NCBI GenBank assembly: GCA_016713335.1
Contig: JADJPH010000002.1
Location: 124,001 to 188,000 of the forward strand
Length of the DNA: 64,000 nucleotides
Source of the DNA: Candidatus Fredericiella danica
GTDB lineage: Bacteria > Chloroflexota > Anaerolineae > Caldilineales > Caldilineaceae
Direction: 5' to 3'
Of the stretch, positions 19,419-29,004 are shown piece by piece (the first letter of the stretch is position 1; every line of letters begins with the position of its first letter). The notes under the pieces are model-generated. The model had not been told where the DNA came from, ran no database searches, and saw only the letters and a list, made by a program, of their open reading frames with translations. Made by a program: the position numbers and the translations under genes.

Positions 19419-20819
19419 ATGAATAAGAAGCGAATCAGTATCTTGCTCAGTCTGCTGGTGCTTGCCAGTATGCTGCTCGGGGCGTGTGCGACCGCAGCGC
19501 CGGCTGCAGAGCCTGCGGCACCCGCAGCCACGACTGAAGCTGCGGCGGAAGCAGCGACCGAAGCAGCCGTGGAAGCGGCGACTGAGGCTGCTGCGGCGCC
19601 TGCCGAGGGCGACGTGGCGATCCGCTGGCGGACGCGGCCGGACAATCAGGAAGAGGCCAATGTCTACAAGGGCATCAGTGATGAACTGGACGCCCAACTG
19701 GAAGGCATCAGCCTGGCCTATGAACCGGGTGGCAGTGAAGGCGCCTCGTACCAGGATCAATTGAAGACCGAAATTGCCAACGGTACGGCGCCGGATGTCT
19801 TCTGGATCCCTGGCACCGACGTCGGCGACTTTGCCAAGCGTGGTTTGATCCTCAACATGGCGGATCTGGCAGCGGGTACAGATGGATTCACCGTCGATGC
19901 CTTCTATCCTGGTCCCATGGAGTATCTGACCTACAACCCGGAAAGCGGCGACAGCAGCGCACTGTGGGGGTTGCCCCGCGACGTGTCGACCTTCGTGCTC
20001 TATTACAACAAGGACCTGCTGGCCGAAGCCGGGGCTGCGGATCCTGCCGAACTGGCCGCTGAGGGCAAATGGGATTGGGACGCCTTTGTTGACGTCGCCT
20101 CGAAGGTGCGCGGACTGGGTAGCGACATCTATGGCTATGGCGCCAACGCCTGGTGGGGTCCGTACGGCACGTGGATGAATGCAGCGGGCGGCGGCTTCTT
20201 CAATGCCGATCGCACTGCTTGCAACCTCAATTCACCGGAGTCATTGGCGGGTCTCGAGTTTGAGCGCAAGCTCTATCAGGATCTTGATGTTGCGGTTCCC
20301 TATGGTGAAGACAGCGAGCCCCCGTTCCGCGCAGGCAAGGTTGGCTTGTTCCAGAACGGGCGCTGGGCAACCCCTGGCATTCGCACGGTTGACTTCAACT
20401 GGGACGTGGTTGAACTGCCGAAGGGGCCTGCGGGCCATGCCGGCAACTGGCTGTTCTGGGGCGCCTATGCGGTGAATGCCAATACCCAGCATCCGGAAGA
20501 GGCGTGGAAACTGGTGCAGGCGCTGACACAGGCGGACACACAGGCCAAGATCAGCGCATTGGGCACGAACATTCCGAGCCGTGTGAGCAAGGAAGCCACC
20601 GATGCGTTCCTGACCTTCACGCCGCCGGCCAACAACCAGGCGTTCTTAAACGGCTTGAATGACAGCGCCACGGCAGAAGGCCCGCTGTGGGCCGGCAACT
20701 GGCCGGCGTTTGATGCGGTTGCCGGCGCCAACGTGCAGGCGCTAATGACCGGTGAGAAGACAATCGATGACTTCGCCGCCACCATCTGCGACGAAGCCGA
20801 CAAGACGTTCTCCGAGTAA
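19419..20819 (+). CDS. ABC transporter sugar-binding lipoprotein
   Basis: 466 residues. The signal peptide has lipobox LLGAC (Cys near 23), followed by an Ala/Glu/Thr-rich tether to about residue 65, then a family-1 extracellular solute-binding domain (DQLKTEIANGTAPDVFWIPG, STFVLYYNKDLLAEAG, WDWDAFVDVASKVRG, WGAYAVNANTQHPEEAWKLV). It would bind a sugar outside the membrane and hand it to the two permeases downstream. AAGGGGAGA precedes the ATG. Many Trp/Tyr in the pocket region (GYGANAWWGPYG) suit a carbohydrate ligand; which sugar is unknown. Confidence 0.9.
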   Translation: MNKKRISILLSLLVLASMLLGACATAAPAAEPAAPAATTEAAAEAATEAAVEAATEAAAAPAEGDVAIRWRTRPDNQEEANVYKGISDELDAQLEGISLAYEPGGSEGASYQDQLKTEIANGTAPDVFWIPGTDVGDFAKRGLILNMADLAAGTDGFTVDAFYPGPMEYLTYNPESGDSSALWGLPRDVSTFVLYYNKDLLAEAGAADPAELAAEGKWDWDAFVDVASKVRGLGSDIYGYGANAWWGPYGTWMNAAGGGFFNADRTACNLNSPESLAGLEFERKLYQDLDVAVPYGEDSEPPFRAGKVGLFQNGRWATPGIRTVDFNWDVVELPKGPAGHAGNWLFWGAYAVNANTQHPEEAWKLVQALTQADTQAKISALGTNIPSRVSKEATDAFLTFTPPANNQAFLNGLNDSATAEGPLWAGNWPAFDAVAGANVQALMTGEKTIDDFAATICDEADKTFSE

Positions 20820-20896
20820 GCTGAGCGCCACGCGGATCCAGACGCACGCCTTGTGCCTGGATCCGCGTGGTCTACCGGAATCCCAGGGAGTCAAAG

Positions 20897-22574
20897 ATGA
20901 CGGCGGCAGCACCATCAGTAAAGAAATCGGACTACAATGCTGCAGGATGGCTGAATGTCTTGCTCGTTTGGCACATCGTGGTGGCACTCATTGGCGCTTA
21001 TGGTCTCTACGGGCTTTTCACGAACCAGTTTCCCCTACCGGATTGGGTACGCTGGTTCACGATGCTGGCTTTGCTGTTTTTGTGTCTTGGGAGTGTTGCA
21101 GCGCTGATTCTGCATTCCGCAGCGCGACCACAAGGGCCGTGCACTGTCGGTCGCGGTCAACTATGTGGGATTCCTGATCTGCGCCGTCGCGCTGTTGCAG
21201 TTGATTGGGGTCTTTGCCGGCTTTGATGCTCTGGCCGATCGCTTTCCAAGGGCGTTATTGCCGCTCGGCGTGAGTTTTATCGGTTATCTGATCTATGTAT
21301 TTGCAGATCGCTACGAGAATTATCCAAAACGCCAGCGTAGCATCCAAAACACGGGCAAGATTGTGATGTTGGCCGGGCTTGCGCTGGCCTTGATCGCAGT
21401 GGTTGGCTGGGAGTCCGTGCCCGGCTTTATTGCGGCACGCCTCCAGTTACCGATTCTCCTGGCGCTTGCCGGTTCCATCCTGTTTGGTCTCATGACCTGG
21501 GCCATGTGGCGTCACCCGACCGCGTTGGCGATGAACGTGAACAATGCACGGCAGGAAGCGTTGGAAGGGTATCTCTTTCTGTCGCCAAACCTGATTGGAT
21601 TTCTCTTATTTCTGGCCGGGCCGCTGCTATTGTCGCTCTACACCAGTTTCACCAATTGGGATGGTTTTGGCACTCGCGAATGGGTCGGGTTTGGCAACTA
21701 CGGCAAGTTGTTGAATTTGACCTTTGCGACGCTGACTGCTGCCAATCAGCCGGCAAATCAGGCGATCAATGTCAAAGTCTATGACGAGCTTGCGCGTTTT
21801 TCGTTGTTTGGCAGCCACTATCTCATTGGGGCGACCGACAAGCTTTTCTGGATTGCGATGCGGAATACACTGCTGTTCGGCCTTCTAGTCGTCCCATTAT
21901 CGGTGCTGCCGGCGCTGGGCCTGGCGGCGATCTTGAACAGTAAATTGCCTGGGATGAAGTTCTTCCGGTCGGTCTACTTTATTCCATCCGTCGCGGCCGT
22001 GGTGGGCATTGCCTTGATCTGGCAGTGGATGTATAACGCGTCCGTTGGGTGGATCAACTATGCGATCTTGTCGGCTGCGAATTTCTTGAACTCGATCTTT
22101 GGTGCGGCGTGGATTGCACCGCAACCACGATGGCTCAGCACCAGTGACACCGCGCTGCTTGCGATCGTGGTCATGGTTGCCTGGCAGACGATCGGCTTCA
22201 ACACGATCTTGTTCCTGGCCGGGATGCAGAATATTCCCAAGGTGCTCTATGAGGCGGCCACGGTGGATGGGGCTGGCGCCTGGCGTCAGTTTCGTAATAT
22301 CACGTTGCCATTGCTTGGCGCCACCATGGTGTTTGTCTTATCGACGACGATTATTGCCTCATTTCAGATCTTTGAACCCATCTTTATCATGACGAATCCG
22401 GCCGGTGGACCGAACAATGCGACCCTGTCCGCCGTGCTCTACCTCTATCAGAATGGTTTCCAGCGTTTCAACCAGGGTTATGCGTCTGCCATTGCCTGGC
22501 TGCTCTTTGTGATCATCTTCCTTGTGACCATGATCCAGTACCGGCGCCAGCGTAATGTGACATACGAGATGTAG
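20897..22574 (+). CDS. sugar ABC permease (MalF type) with long N-terminal membrane extension, frameshifted
   Basis: About 559 residues against about 300 for the family. Start ATG 20897 has AGGGAG 6 nt upstream. The first 210 residues hold some six hydrophobic segments not found in ordinary MalF-like permeases (for example WFTMLALLFLCLGSVAALIL and LPILLALAGSILFGLMTW). The canonical core begins near residue 220 (GYLFLSPNLIGFLLFLAGPL) and contains the EAA loop EAATVDGAGAWRQFRNITLP that contacts the ATPase. A one-base shift lies near 21118-21130; the next frame reads GRALSVAVNYVGFLICAVALL. No ATPase gene follows, so a shared MsiK-like ATPase elsewhere is presumed. Confidence 0.85.
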
Positions 22575-22588
22575 GCGGAGATACCAAA

Positions 22589-23863
22589 ATGAGTGCCCAG
22601 TCTGCCGGTTCGACGACCATAGCTGCCAGTGCGCGCGATGAGCGCCCATCCACAGGGCGCCGATGGGGATATTGGCTGCGCAACGGCCTGGTCTATTTGC
22701 TGCTAGTCGTGATCGCCTTCATCATGATCTTTCCATTCCTGGTGATGCTTTTCACCTCGTTGAAGATTCCGCAGGATACGTTCTCGTATCCGCCGCGGAT
22801 GTTGCCGCGTGAGCAAATCCTTGCGCCAGTCGTCGGTGAAGAAGAGCAAAAGCCACTTTATAATATCGCCGTGGACGGTGCCGTGCGGGAGATGGCGCTC
22901 GTCAAGGACAACATCAAGATCGGAGTCTATGCTGCACCTGACTCGCCTGATGTGACCTTTGAGCGCCCAGTCAAGGACGTGAAGCCGGTCGGCGGCTTTA
23001 TGAACCAACAAAAAGTCGCTTATAACGGCGAAGAGACGCCGCTTTGGGAGGTTGAAGTCGCGGGCGCCGCCAGGCAAATGGTCCAGGTCGGCCAAACCGC
23101 GTTTGGCCAGTTTGTTGATCCGCAGAATCCTGATGTGTCGGTGCTGGCCAATGTCCGTTTGAGTGAACCGGTGACACAGTTCACGTGGCGCCCCCAGAAT
23201 TATCTGGATGTCTTGCAGTTGAACGGTCTGGGGCGAAGTCTCACGAACACGATGTTGGTCACTTTTGGTGTCGTATTGGGCCAACTCATTACATCGGTGC
23301 TGGGCGGCTATGCCTTTGCCCGCTTGCGCTTTCCTGGTCGTGACACGTTGTTTGTGTTATACCTCGGCACCATGATGATTCCTTTTGTTGTGCTGATCAT
23401 GCCGCTCTACCAGTTAATGGTGCAGATCGGATGGTCAGACAAACTTGCCGCCCTGATCATGCCCTGGATATTCACCGCTTACGGCACGTTTTTAATGCGG
23501 CAGTTCTTCACGACGATCCCAAAGGAGATTGAAGAAGCTGCATTGCTGGATGGCGCGTCGCGCCTGGAAATCCTGTGGCGCATCTTCATCCCGGCCGCAG
23601 TGCCGGCGCTGGCCACCCTGGCCACCTTTACCTTCCTCTATGCGTGGAACAGCTTCTTCTGGCCGCTGGTCATCATCAACACCGGTAACACGGACAATCA
23701 TGTCTTGACGCTGTCGCTCAATGTGTTGCGTGGACGGGCGGCGGATAGTCCCAACCTCGTACTGGCGGGCGCCGCGATTTCGGTGATTCCACCGATGCTG
23801 ATCTTTATTTTGGCGCAGCGGTTCTTTATTGAAAGCGCAACCAGTAGTGGCGTCAAGGGGTAG
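22589..23863 (+). CDS. sugar ABC permease (MalG type) with periplasmic insertion
   Basis: 424 residues against about 280 for the family. Transmembrane segment 1 (LVYLLLVVIAFIMIFPFLVM, residues about 34-53) is followed by an inserted, mainly hydrophilic stretch of roughly 130 residues (from LPREQILAPVV to about NYLDVLQL) that should lie outside the membrane. The core then continues with LTNTMLVTFGVVLGQLITSV and the EAA loop EEAALLDGASRLEILWRIFI. Within the insertion two similar halves can be seen (PLYNIAVDGAVREMALV and PLWEVEVAGAARQMVQVG), suggesting an internal duplication. GGAGA lies 7 nt before the ATG. It is the last gene of the importer operon, before a strong terminator. Confidence 0.88.
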   Translation: MSAQSAGSTTIAASARDERPSTGRRWGYWLRNGLVYLLLVVIAFIMIFPFLVMLFTSLKIPQDTFSYPPRMLPREQILAPVVGEEEQKPLYNIAVDGAVREMALVKDNIKIGVYAAPDSPDVTFERPVKDVKPVGGFMNQQKVAYNGEETPLWEVEVAGAARQMVQVGQTAFGQFVDPQNPDVSVLANVRLSEPVTQFTWRPQNYLDVLQLNGLGRSLTNTMLVTFGVVLGQLITSVLGGYAFARLRFPGRDTLFVLYLGTMMIPFVVLIMPLYQLMVQIGWSDKLAALIMPWIFTAYGTFLMRQFFTTIPKEIEEAALLDGASRLEILWRIFIPAAVPALATLATFTFLYAWNSFFWPLVIINTGNTDNHVLTLSLNVLRGRAADSPNLVLAGAAISVIPPMLIFILAQRFFIESATSSGVKG

Positions 23864-23896
23864 CCGGCCTGGGGTGGGTTCTGAAGCGAAGATTAG

Positions 23897-23927
23897 AAAA
23901 GGCGGATCACATTGTGATCCGCCTTTT
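23897..23927. terminator. bidirectional intrinsic terminator
   Basis: AAAAGGCGGATCAC and GTGATCCGCCTTTT form a 14-bp perfect stem around ATT, with T5 on the plus strand and T4 on the minus strand. It separates the converging sugar-importer and subtilase genes. Confidence 0.85.
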
Positions 23928-23963
23928 TGCAGAGAAAGCCGGCAATCTTGAGCACAAAGTCGC

Positions 23964-26695
23964 TCATTGCTGGCTTTGCGCCGCGCTCGCCGGCACTGCC
24001 GGCATAGTCTGCGCAGAGGGGGCGGAGTCGACGCCAGGACCGTTATCTGCGCGAAGTGGCGCGGCGGAAGATTGGCAGACGATGGGGTTGACGATCGCTA
24101 CATCGTCAACAAAGAAGCTGCTGACCGCAGTTGCATCGTTACGTACACGGAAGATCAGGTCGACCGTTTTACCAGCGTAGGCGCTCAAGTCGATCTGCGC
24201 GTTGACCCAGGTCGATGTATTGCGCGATGCACAGAGATTGTAGGTTTTCAGTGTGCGCGTGATCCCGTCCACTGTCAGCCGGAGGTTGGCATAGTCGTAA
24301 TTACACATATCAGTTGATTTTACGCGGTACCAGTAGGAGAGGCGCAGCACCGGTTCGGCGGGTAGCCTTATTCGTTGTGAGATTTGCGATGTCTCGCTGT
24401 TGTCTCCTCCGAGCCAGGCCAGATAGCGTTGCGTGTGTGGGTTGATCGCCGTTCCGCAACTCGTGCTGGTGCAAATCAATTTGTTGTTGACGGCTGTGCT
24501 TTCCCGCCACGCGGTGCGACCGCTGTCGAAATTTCCATTGTTCACGCGGTTTGTACACGGGGTGGGCGCCACTGTCCCTGTGGGCCGTCTTGGTGGGCAC
24601 GGGTGTCGCCGTCTTGGCGGGCACGCGTCTTGGTGGGCACGGGTGTCGCCGTTCTGGTGGGCACGGTGTCACTGTCTTGGTGGGCGTCTGGTGGGTGTCG
24701 CCGTTTTGGTGGGCATCGGCGCTGTGGTAGGTGTCTCCGTTGGCGTGGGTGCGGTGGTCAGGTCTCGGTGGGCGTCGGCGCGGTGGTCGGTGTCTCCGTC
24801 GGTGTGTCGGTGGGCGTTGGCGCGGTAGTCGGCGTTTCCGTCGGCGTGGGTGCGGTGGTCGGTGTGTCGGTGGGCGTTGGCGCAGTGGTCGGTGTCTCCG
24901 TCGGCGTCGGTGGCGGTGCGCCGTCGGGTGTCGGTGGGCGCCGGCGCGGTGGTCGGTGTCTCCGTTGGCGTGGGTGCGGTGGTCGGTGTGTCGGTGGGCG
25001 TCGGCGCGGTGGTCGGTGTCTCCGTCGGTGTGTCGGTCGGGTCGGGGCGTTCGGCGCGGTAGTCGGCGTTTCCGTCGGCGTGGGTGCGGTGGTCGGTGTG
25101 TCGGTGGGCGTCGGCGCGGAGTCGGCGTTTCCGTTGGCGTCGGGTGCGGTGGTCGGTGTGTCGGTGGGCGTCGGCGCGGTGGTCGGTGTCTCCGTTGGCG
25201 TGGGTGCGGCGGTGTGTCGGTGGTCGGGTCGGCGTGGGTCGGTGTCTCGGGGCGTTGGCGTTGCGGTCGGGGTGGCGGTGTCGGCGTTTGTCGGCGTGGG
25301 TGCGGTGGTCGGTGCCGGTGGGTGTCGTCGTCGGTGTGCCGGTGGGTGTCGGTGCGGTTGTCGGCGTATGGGTGGGGCCGTTGGCGGCAGTCCCGGCGTG
25401 ATAAAGCCAGAATATAGGAATCGATTGGGCGAGCCCGCCCCGGAGTTGATCACGTTGTCAACCGTTGCGTTTGATGTGAGCACTTCGGCAACAGCCGGCG
25501 CCGACGCACCCGGACAGGCAGCGAGATACAATGCAACGACGCCGGCAACGTGCGGCGACGCCATCGATGTCCCGCTCATGACGGCGGCGGCGTTGTCCGC
25601 GGTGTAATAGGCGGAAGTAATGGAGACGCCGGGCGCAAACAGGTCCAGGCAGCCGCCATAGTTTGAGAAGGAGGCGCGCTGATCGGTGCTGTTCGTTGCT
25701 CCAGTTGTAAGTGCGGACGTTGCGCGTGCGGGCGAACTCAGGCATGCGTCAATATTCGAATTTCCAGCCGCCACCGCAACAACGATGCCGTGAGCGACCA
25801 CATTGTTGACAGCGGTGTCCAGTGCTGACGACGCTGATCCGCCGAGGCTCATGTTCGCAACAGCAGGCAAGGAAGCGTTGGTGATCATCCAGTTGATGCC
25901 GGCGATGACGCCGCCCGTCGTGCCCGAGCCGGTGCAACCGAGTACGCGCACCGGATGGAGTGTGACCTGCTTTGCGACGCCGGTGCTCGAACCGCCCACA
26001 GTGCCGGCAACATGCGTGCCATGTCCGGCGCAATCCTCGACACCGTAGGCATCGCTGATCGCAGTGTAGCCGTTACCGATCCGGCCGGTAAGCTCACGAT
26101 GCGTCGTGCGAATCCCTGTATCGATGATATACGCATGGACACCGGCGCCACCGCTGGCGTAGTGGTAGAGGGCGTCGAGTGGTAGGCGTCGTTGGTCGAT
26201 GCGATCAATGCCCCAGGTCACCCCAGACTGTTCGCCAACGACCGCAACAATGCGATTCGGTTCGATGTATGCAACGTTGGGATCTGCCGCCAGGCCCAGC
26301 GCTCCAGTCTCTGAGGTCCTGACTGCAAAACCGGGCAACGCGGCGTCATACACGAAAAGGACGTCACCGCCATAGGTGATTGCCAGGGTTCGAGCGAGCA
26401 TGGCAATGTGTGTCGCCTGGTCATCTGGTGACATGATGCGGCGCCCGCTGGGGTCTTTCAGGACGACGATGTACTCGCCCGGCACGATGTCGCCCGCGGT
26501 TTGGTGCGATGAGTTCTGAAGTTGGGGAAGAAAAACCCTGTCCGCACCTGCCGGCAACGGTTGCGGGGCATCTTGTGCAAAGAGCGCCGGTCCGCGGCCC
26601 TGGATGGCGCAGGCGAGGATCATCGCTATAGCCACAAATAGCAGGCGCGCATCAACGGCTGAGCCTCGATGGTGACCGGCATTTCTCCCGTACAT
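23964..26695 (-). CDS. secreted subtilase A (S8, proteinase-K type) with Thr/Pro repeat linker, frameshifted in the repeat
   Basis: About 910 residues if joined. Order: a signal peptide (LLFVAIAMILACAIQG), an I9 propeptide (PGEYIVVLKDPSG to VAYIEPNRIV), and an S8 catalytic domain with Asp in YIIDTGIRTTH, His in CAGHGTHVAGTVGG and Ser in MSGTSMASPHVAGV. A long Thr/Pro linker of 10-residue units (TETPTTAPTP, TDTPTTAPTP) follows, then a C-terminal beta-sandwich domain (FDSGRTAWRE, YLAWLGGDNSETSQ, DLSAYAGKTVDLIF, SSFFVDDVAIV). The linker is encoded by 24572-25395 and changes frame several times there, so exact linker length is unknown. ATG 26695 is a guess; GGAGG lies 15 nt upstream and in-frame TTG at 26773 is less likely. 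It is the first of three paralogues in this cluster. Confidence 0.8.
24572..25395. repeat. tandem repeats coding the Thr/Pro linker of subtilase A
   Basis: Plus-strand units of about 30 bp such as GGTGTCTCCGTTGGCGTGGG recur with small changes across 24725-25340; each encodes about ten residues on the minus strand. A shorter 24-bp unit (GTCTTGGTGGGCACGGGTGT and variants, encoding TPVPTKTA) lies at 24590-24700. Unit lengths that are not multiples of three at several points break the frame. The tract is hard to assemble, so copy number and frame should not be trusted. Confidence 0.85.
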
Positions 26696-26805
26696 ATCGG
26701 CAATATCGAGCCTCCGCCGCGGTTGTGGATGCGATGTCGCTCCTATCGTCTGCCTATTTATGGGATTCCGCAACCGACAATTGGCGTAGGAAGCTTACGG
26801 GTATA

Positions 26806-28878
26806 TTAAGGTAATGCGTGGAGGGAGTTCCACCCGCCAGCCCTCAAACGGGGCTGGCGGGTGGAACTGATGTAGCGTGGGGTGACTGTCGCCGCAAGGC
26901 CTAGCGCGGTCTGGCGGCTGCGTCCAGGGTTGCATTGTTCGGGACGCCTAACGCCATCAAGGTCATCGAGTGGCGCAAGTTCGACCAGATTATCGAGATC
27001 CGAAGCCTGTGTACACGCACCACTAATCAGCCGGACGTCGTCGACGAAGAAGTTGCTGTTCGCCGGACTGGGGCCAGTGTTCTTGACGCGGAAGTCCACG
27101 GTGACGCTCTTGCCTGCGTAGGCGCTCAGGTCGAACTGGGCGCGACCCAGGCGGATGTGTTGTTCGGAGTGCACAGCGAGTAGGTTCGCAAGTCGTGCGT
27201 GACGCCATTTACAATGACGCGTGCCACGGCCTGATCGCGCCGCAGCTATTGTTTGAGCCGATGTAGTAGAAGTAGACCAGGCGCGCACTCTTCCCTGTAG
27301 GCAAGGTCACGGTCTGCTTGAGCTCGGATGTCTCATTGGGTGCGCCGCCCAGCCATGCCATGTAATAGGCGCTGCGGGGATCGATGGTTGAGCCGCAGCT
27401 TGAGTTTGTACAGATCAAGTTAAAGCCATTGGATGAACTCTGACTCCACGAACTGGGACCGGCGTCAAAATTCCAGTTGGCCAACAGATTTGTGCAAGCG
27501 CCGGGCGCTCCACCCATGAAGCCGGTGTAGAGGAGGCGATTGGGTGAACCCGTGCCGGCATTCGTGACCTTGTTCAGGGTGGCATTGTTGACCAGTGCAG
27601 TGCGCACTGCAGACGGTGTTGCGTTGGGGTTAAGCGCCAGATAGAGGGCGGCTGCGCCTGCCACGTGAGGCGACGCCATGGAGGTGCCGTTAATCATGTT
27701 GATGGCGGTGTTGCTCGTGTACCAGGCCGACACAATATTGCTGCTGGGGGCGAAGATATCCAGGCACGAACCGTAATTTGAAAAGCTTGAGCGCGCGTCG
27801 GCGCTGGTGGTTGAGCCGACGGTCACTGCGTTTGGCACGCGCGCGGGCGAAACGAAGCAGGCGTTGATGGTATCGTTGCCGGCGGCAACCACGTAGGTGA
27901 TGCCGGCGTTGATTGAGTTGTTGACGGCGGCATCAAGCGAGGAACTGGCAGAACCGCCGAGACTCATGTTGGCAACTGCCGGCTTCACCTTGTTATTGGT
28001 GACCCAATTGATGCCGGCGATCACGCCTGCCGTCGTGCCCGATCCGTTACAGCCCAGCACGCGCACGGGATGGAGCAGCACCTTCTTGGCGACGCCATAG
28101 GTTGTGCCGCCGACGGTGCCGGCGACGTGGGTGCCATGGCCATTGCAGTCATTGGTGCCGTTGCCGTCATTGATGGCCGTATAGCCAGCCGATGCCCGGC
28201 CGGTGAATTCGACATGGGTGCTGCGCATGCCCGTATCAATGATATAGACATTGACCGTTGGACCACGAAATGAAAGATAGGGCAAGAACGCCTTTTGGCA
28301 GCCTCAGTGATGACCGCGTTGTTGTTGGCAAATTGGGCGCCGGTCGGACCATAGGCGTAGACCGTATTGAGCGGGAGGTTGCGTTGGTCGATCCGGTCGA
28401 GACCCCAAGTTGCACCAATCTGCGTTGTATCGATGCTGATTACCCGGTTAGGCTCGACATAATCTACTGCCGGATCGGCGGCAATTGCCGCCGCTGCTTC
28501 GGGCGCCAAAGCAATTGCAAAGCCGTTGAGGGCAGCGTCATAGACGTAGAGGATTTGGCCGCCGTAGGTAGATGCCATCCGTTCAGCCGTGACAGCCGAC
28601 GATTTCATCTCGTCACCGTTGGGCGCGGTCTTCAGCACAACGATATATTCGCCGGGAATGATCTCATTGTCCGTCTGTGCAGCCAATTGCACCGGTGTGG
28701 CGCCGTCATCCTGGAGGGTGGGCATGAAGAGCAAGTCAGCACTCGCGGGCAATGGCTGTGGATCAGGCGCAGGTGCGTTGTCCTGGGCTCTCACCGGCAG
28801 GCTTCCCGTGAATAGCGCAAACAACAGCGTTGAAACGATAGCGGTCTGCAAGACGCGTTGGGTATGGGAGTTTCGCAT
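26806..28878 (-). CDS. secreted subtilase B (S8), several frameshifts
   Basis: Same plan as its neighbours: signal peptide (VSTLLFALFTGSLPVRAQ), I9 propeptide (PGEYIVVLKTAPN to VDYVEPNRVI) and S8 domain with YIIDTGMRSTH, CNGHGTHVAGTVGG and INGTSMASPHVAG, then the C-terminal beta-sandwich (WNFDAGPSSWSQSS, YYMAWLGGAPNETSE, FDLSAYAGKSVTVDF, NFFVDDVRLISGAC). There is no Thr/Pro repeat. Breaks occur at about 28260-28345, 27232-27243 and 27138-27150. At the first, about 80 bp unmatched in subtilases A and C sits between VYAYGPTG and VNVYIIDTG, so this copy may really be decaying. ATG 28878 has GAGG 5 nt upstream. The C-terminal end is uncertain because the last frame reads through a hairpin at 26827-26867. 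Confidence 0.72.
26827..26867 (-). terminator. hairpin at the 3' end of subtilase B
   Basis: A 17-bp perfect stem (GTTCCACCCGCCAGCCC and its complement) with a 7-nt loop lies at the end of subtilase B. No T-run follows on the minus strand, so it may protect the 3' end of the mRNA rather than terminate by itself. Confidence 0.55.
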
Positions 28879-28961
28879 AATGCCTCACTTGCCTGATTGA
28901 GTGGATAATGGGGACGTACCTGGGTGCGCTGAGATGCACCTCCTTTGGGCAACAGGGAAGT

Positions 28962-28988
28962 GGGGTGGCAGGCAGCGCCTGCCACCCC
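28962..28988 (-). terminator. hairpin downstream of subtilase C
   Basis: GGGGTGGCAGGC, loop AGC, GCCTGCCACCCC: a 12-bp perfect GC-rich stem 16 bp past the stop of subtilase C on the minus strand. The following T-tract is weak. It separates two subtilase genes. Confidence 0.6.
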
Positions 28989-29004
28989 GTATGAATCGGT
29001 CGGA

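Noticed and set aside
24572..25395. CRISPR array
   Set aside because: The units are contiguous coding repeats of 24-30 bp without unique spacers and encode a Thr/Pro linker.
24384..25607. A 407-residue plus-strand open frame rich in Gly/Val/Ser repeats
   Set aside because: It is the complement of the Thr/Pro linker repeats of subtilase A; the opposite strand carries the known protease and C-terminal domains.
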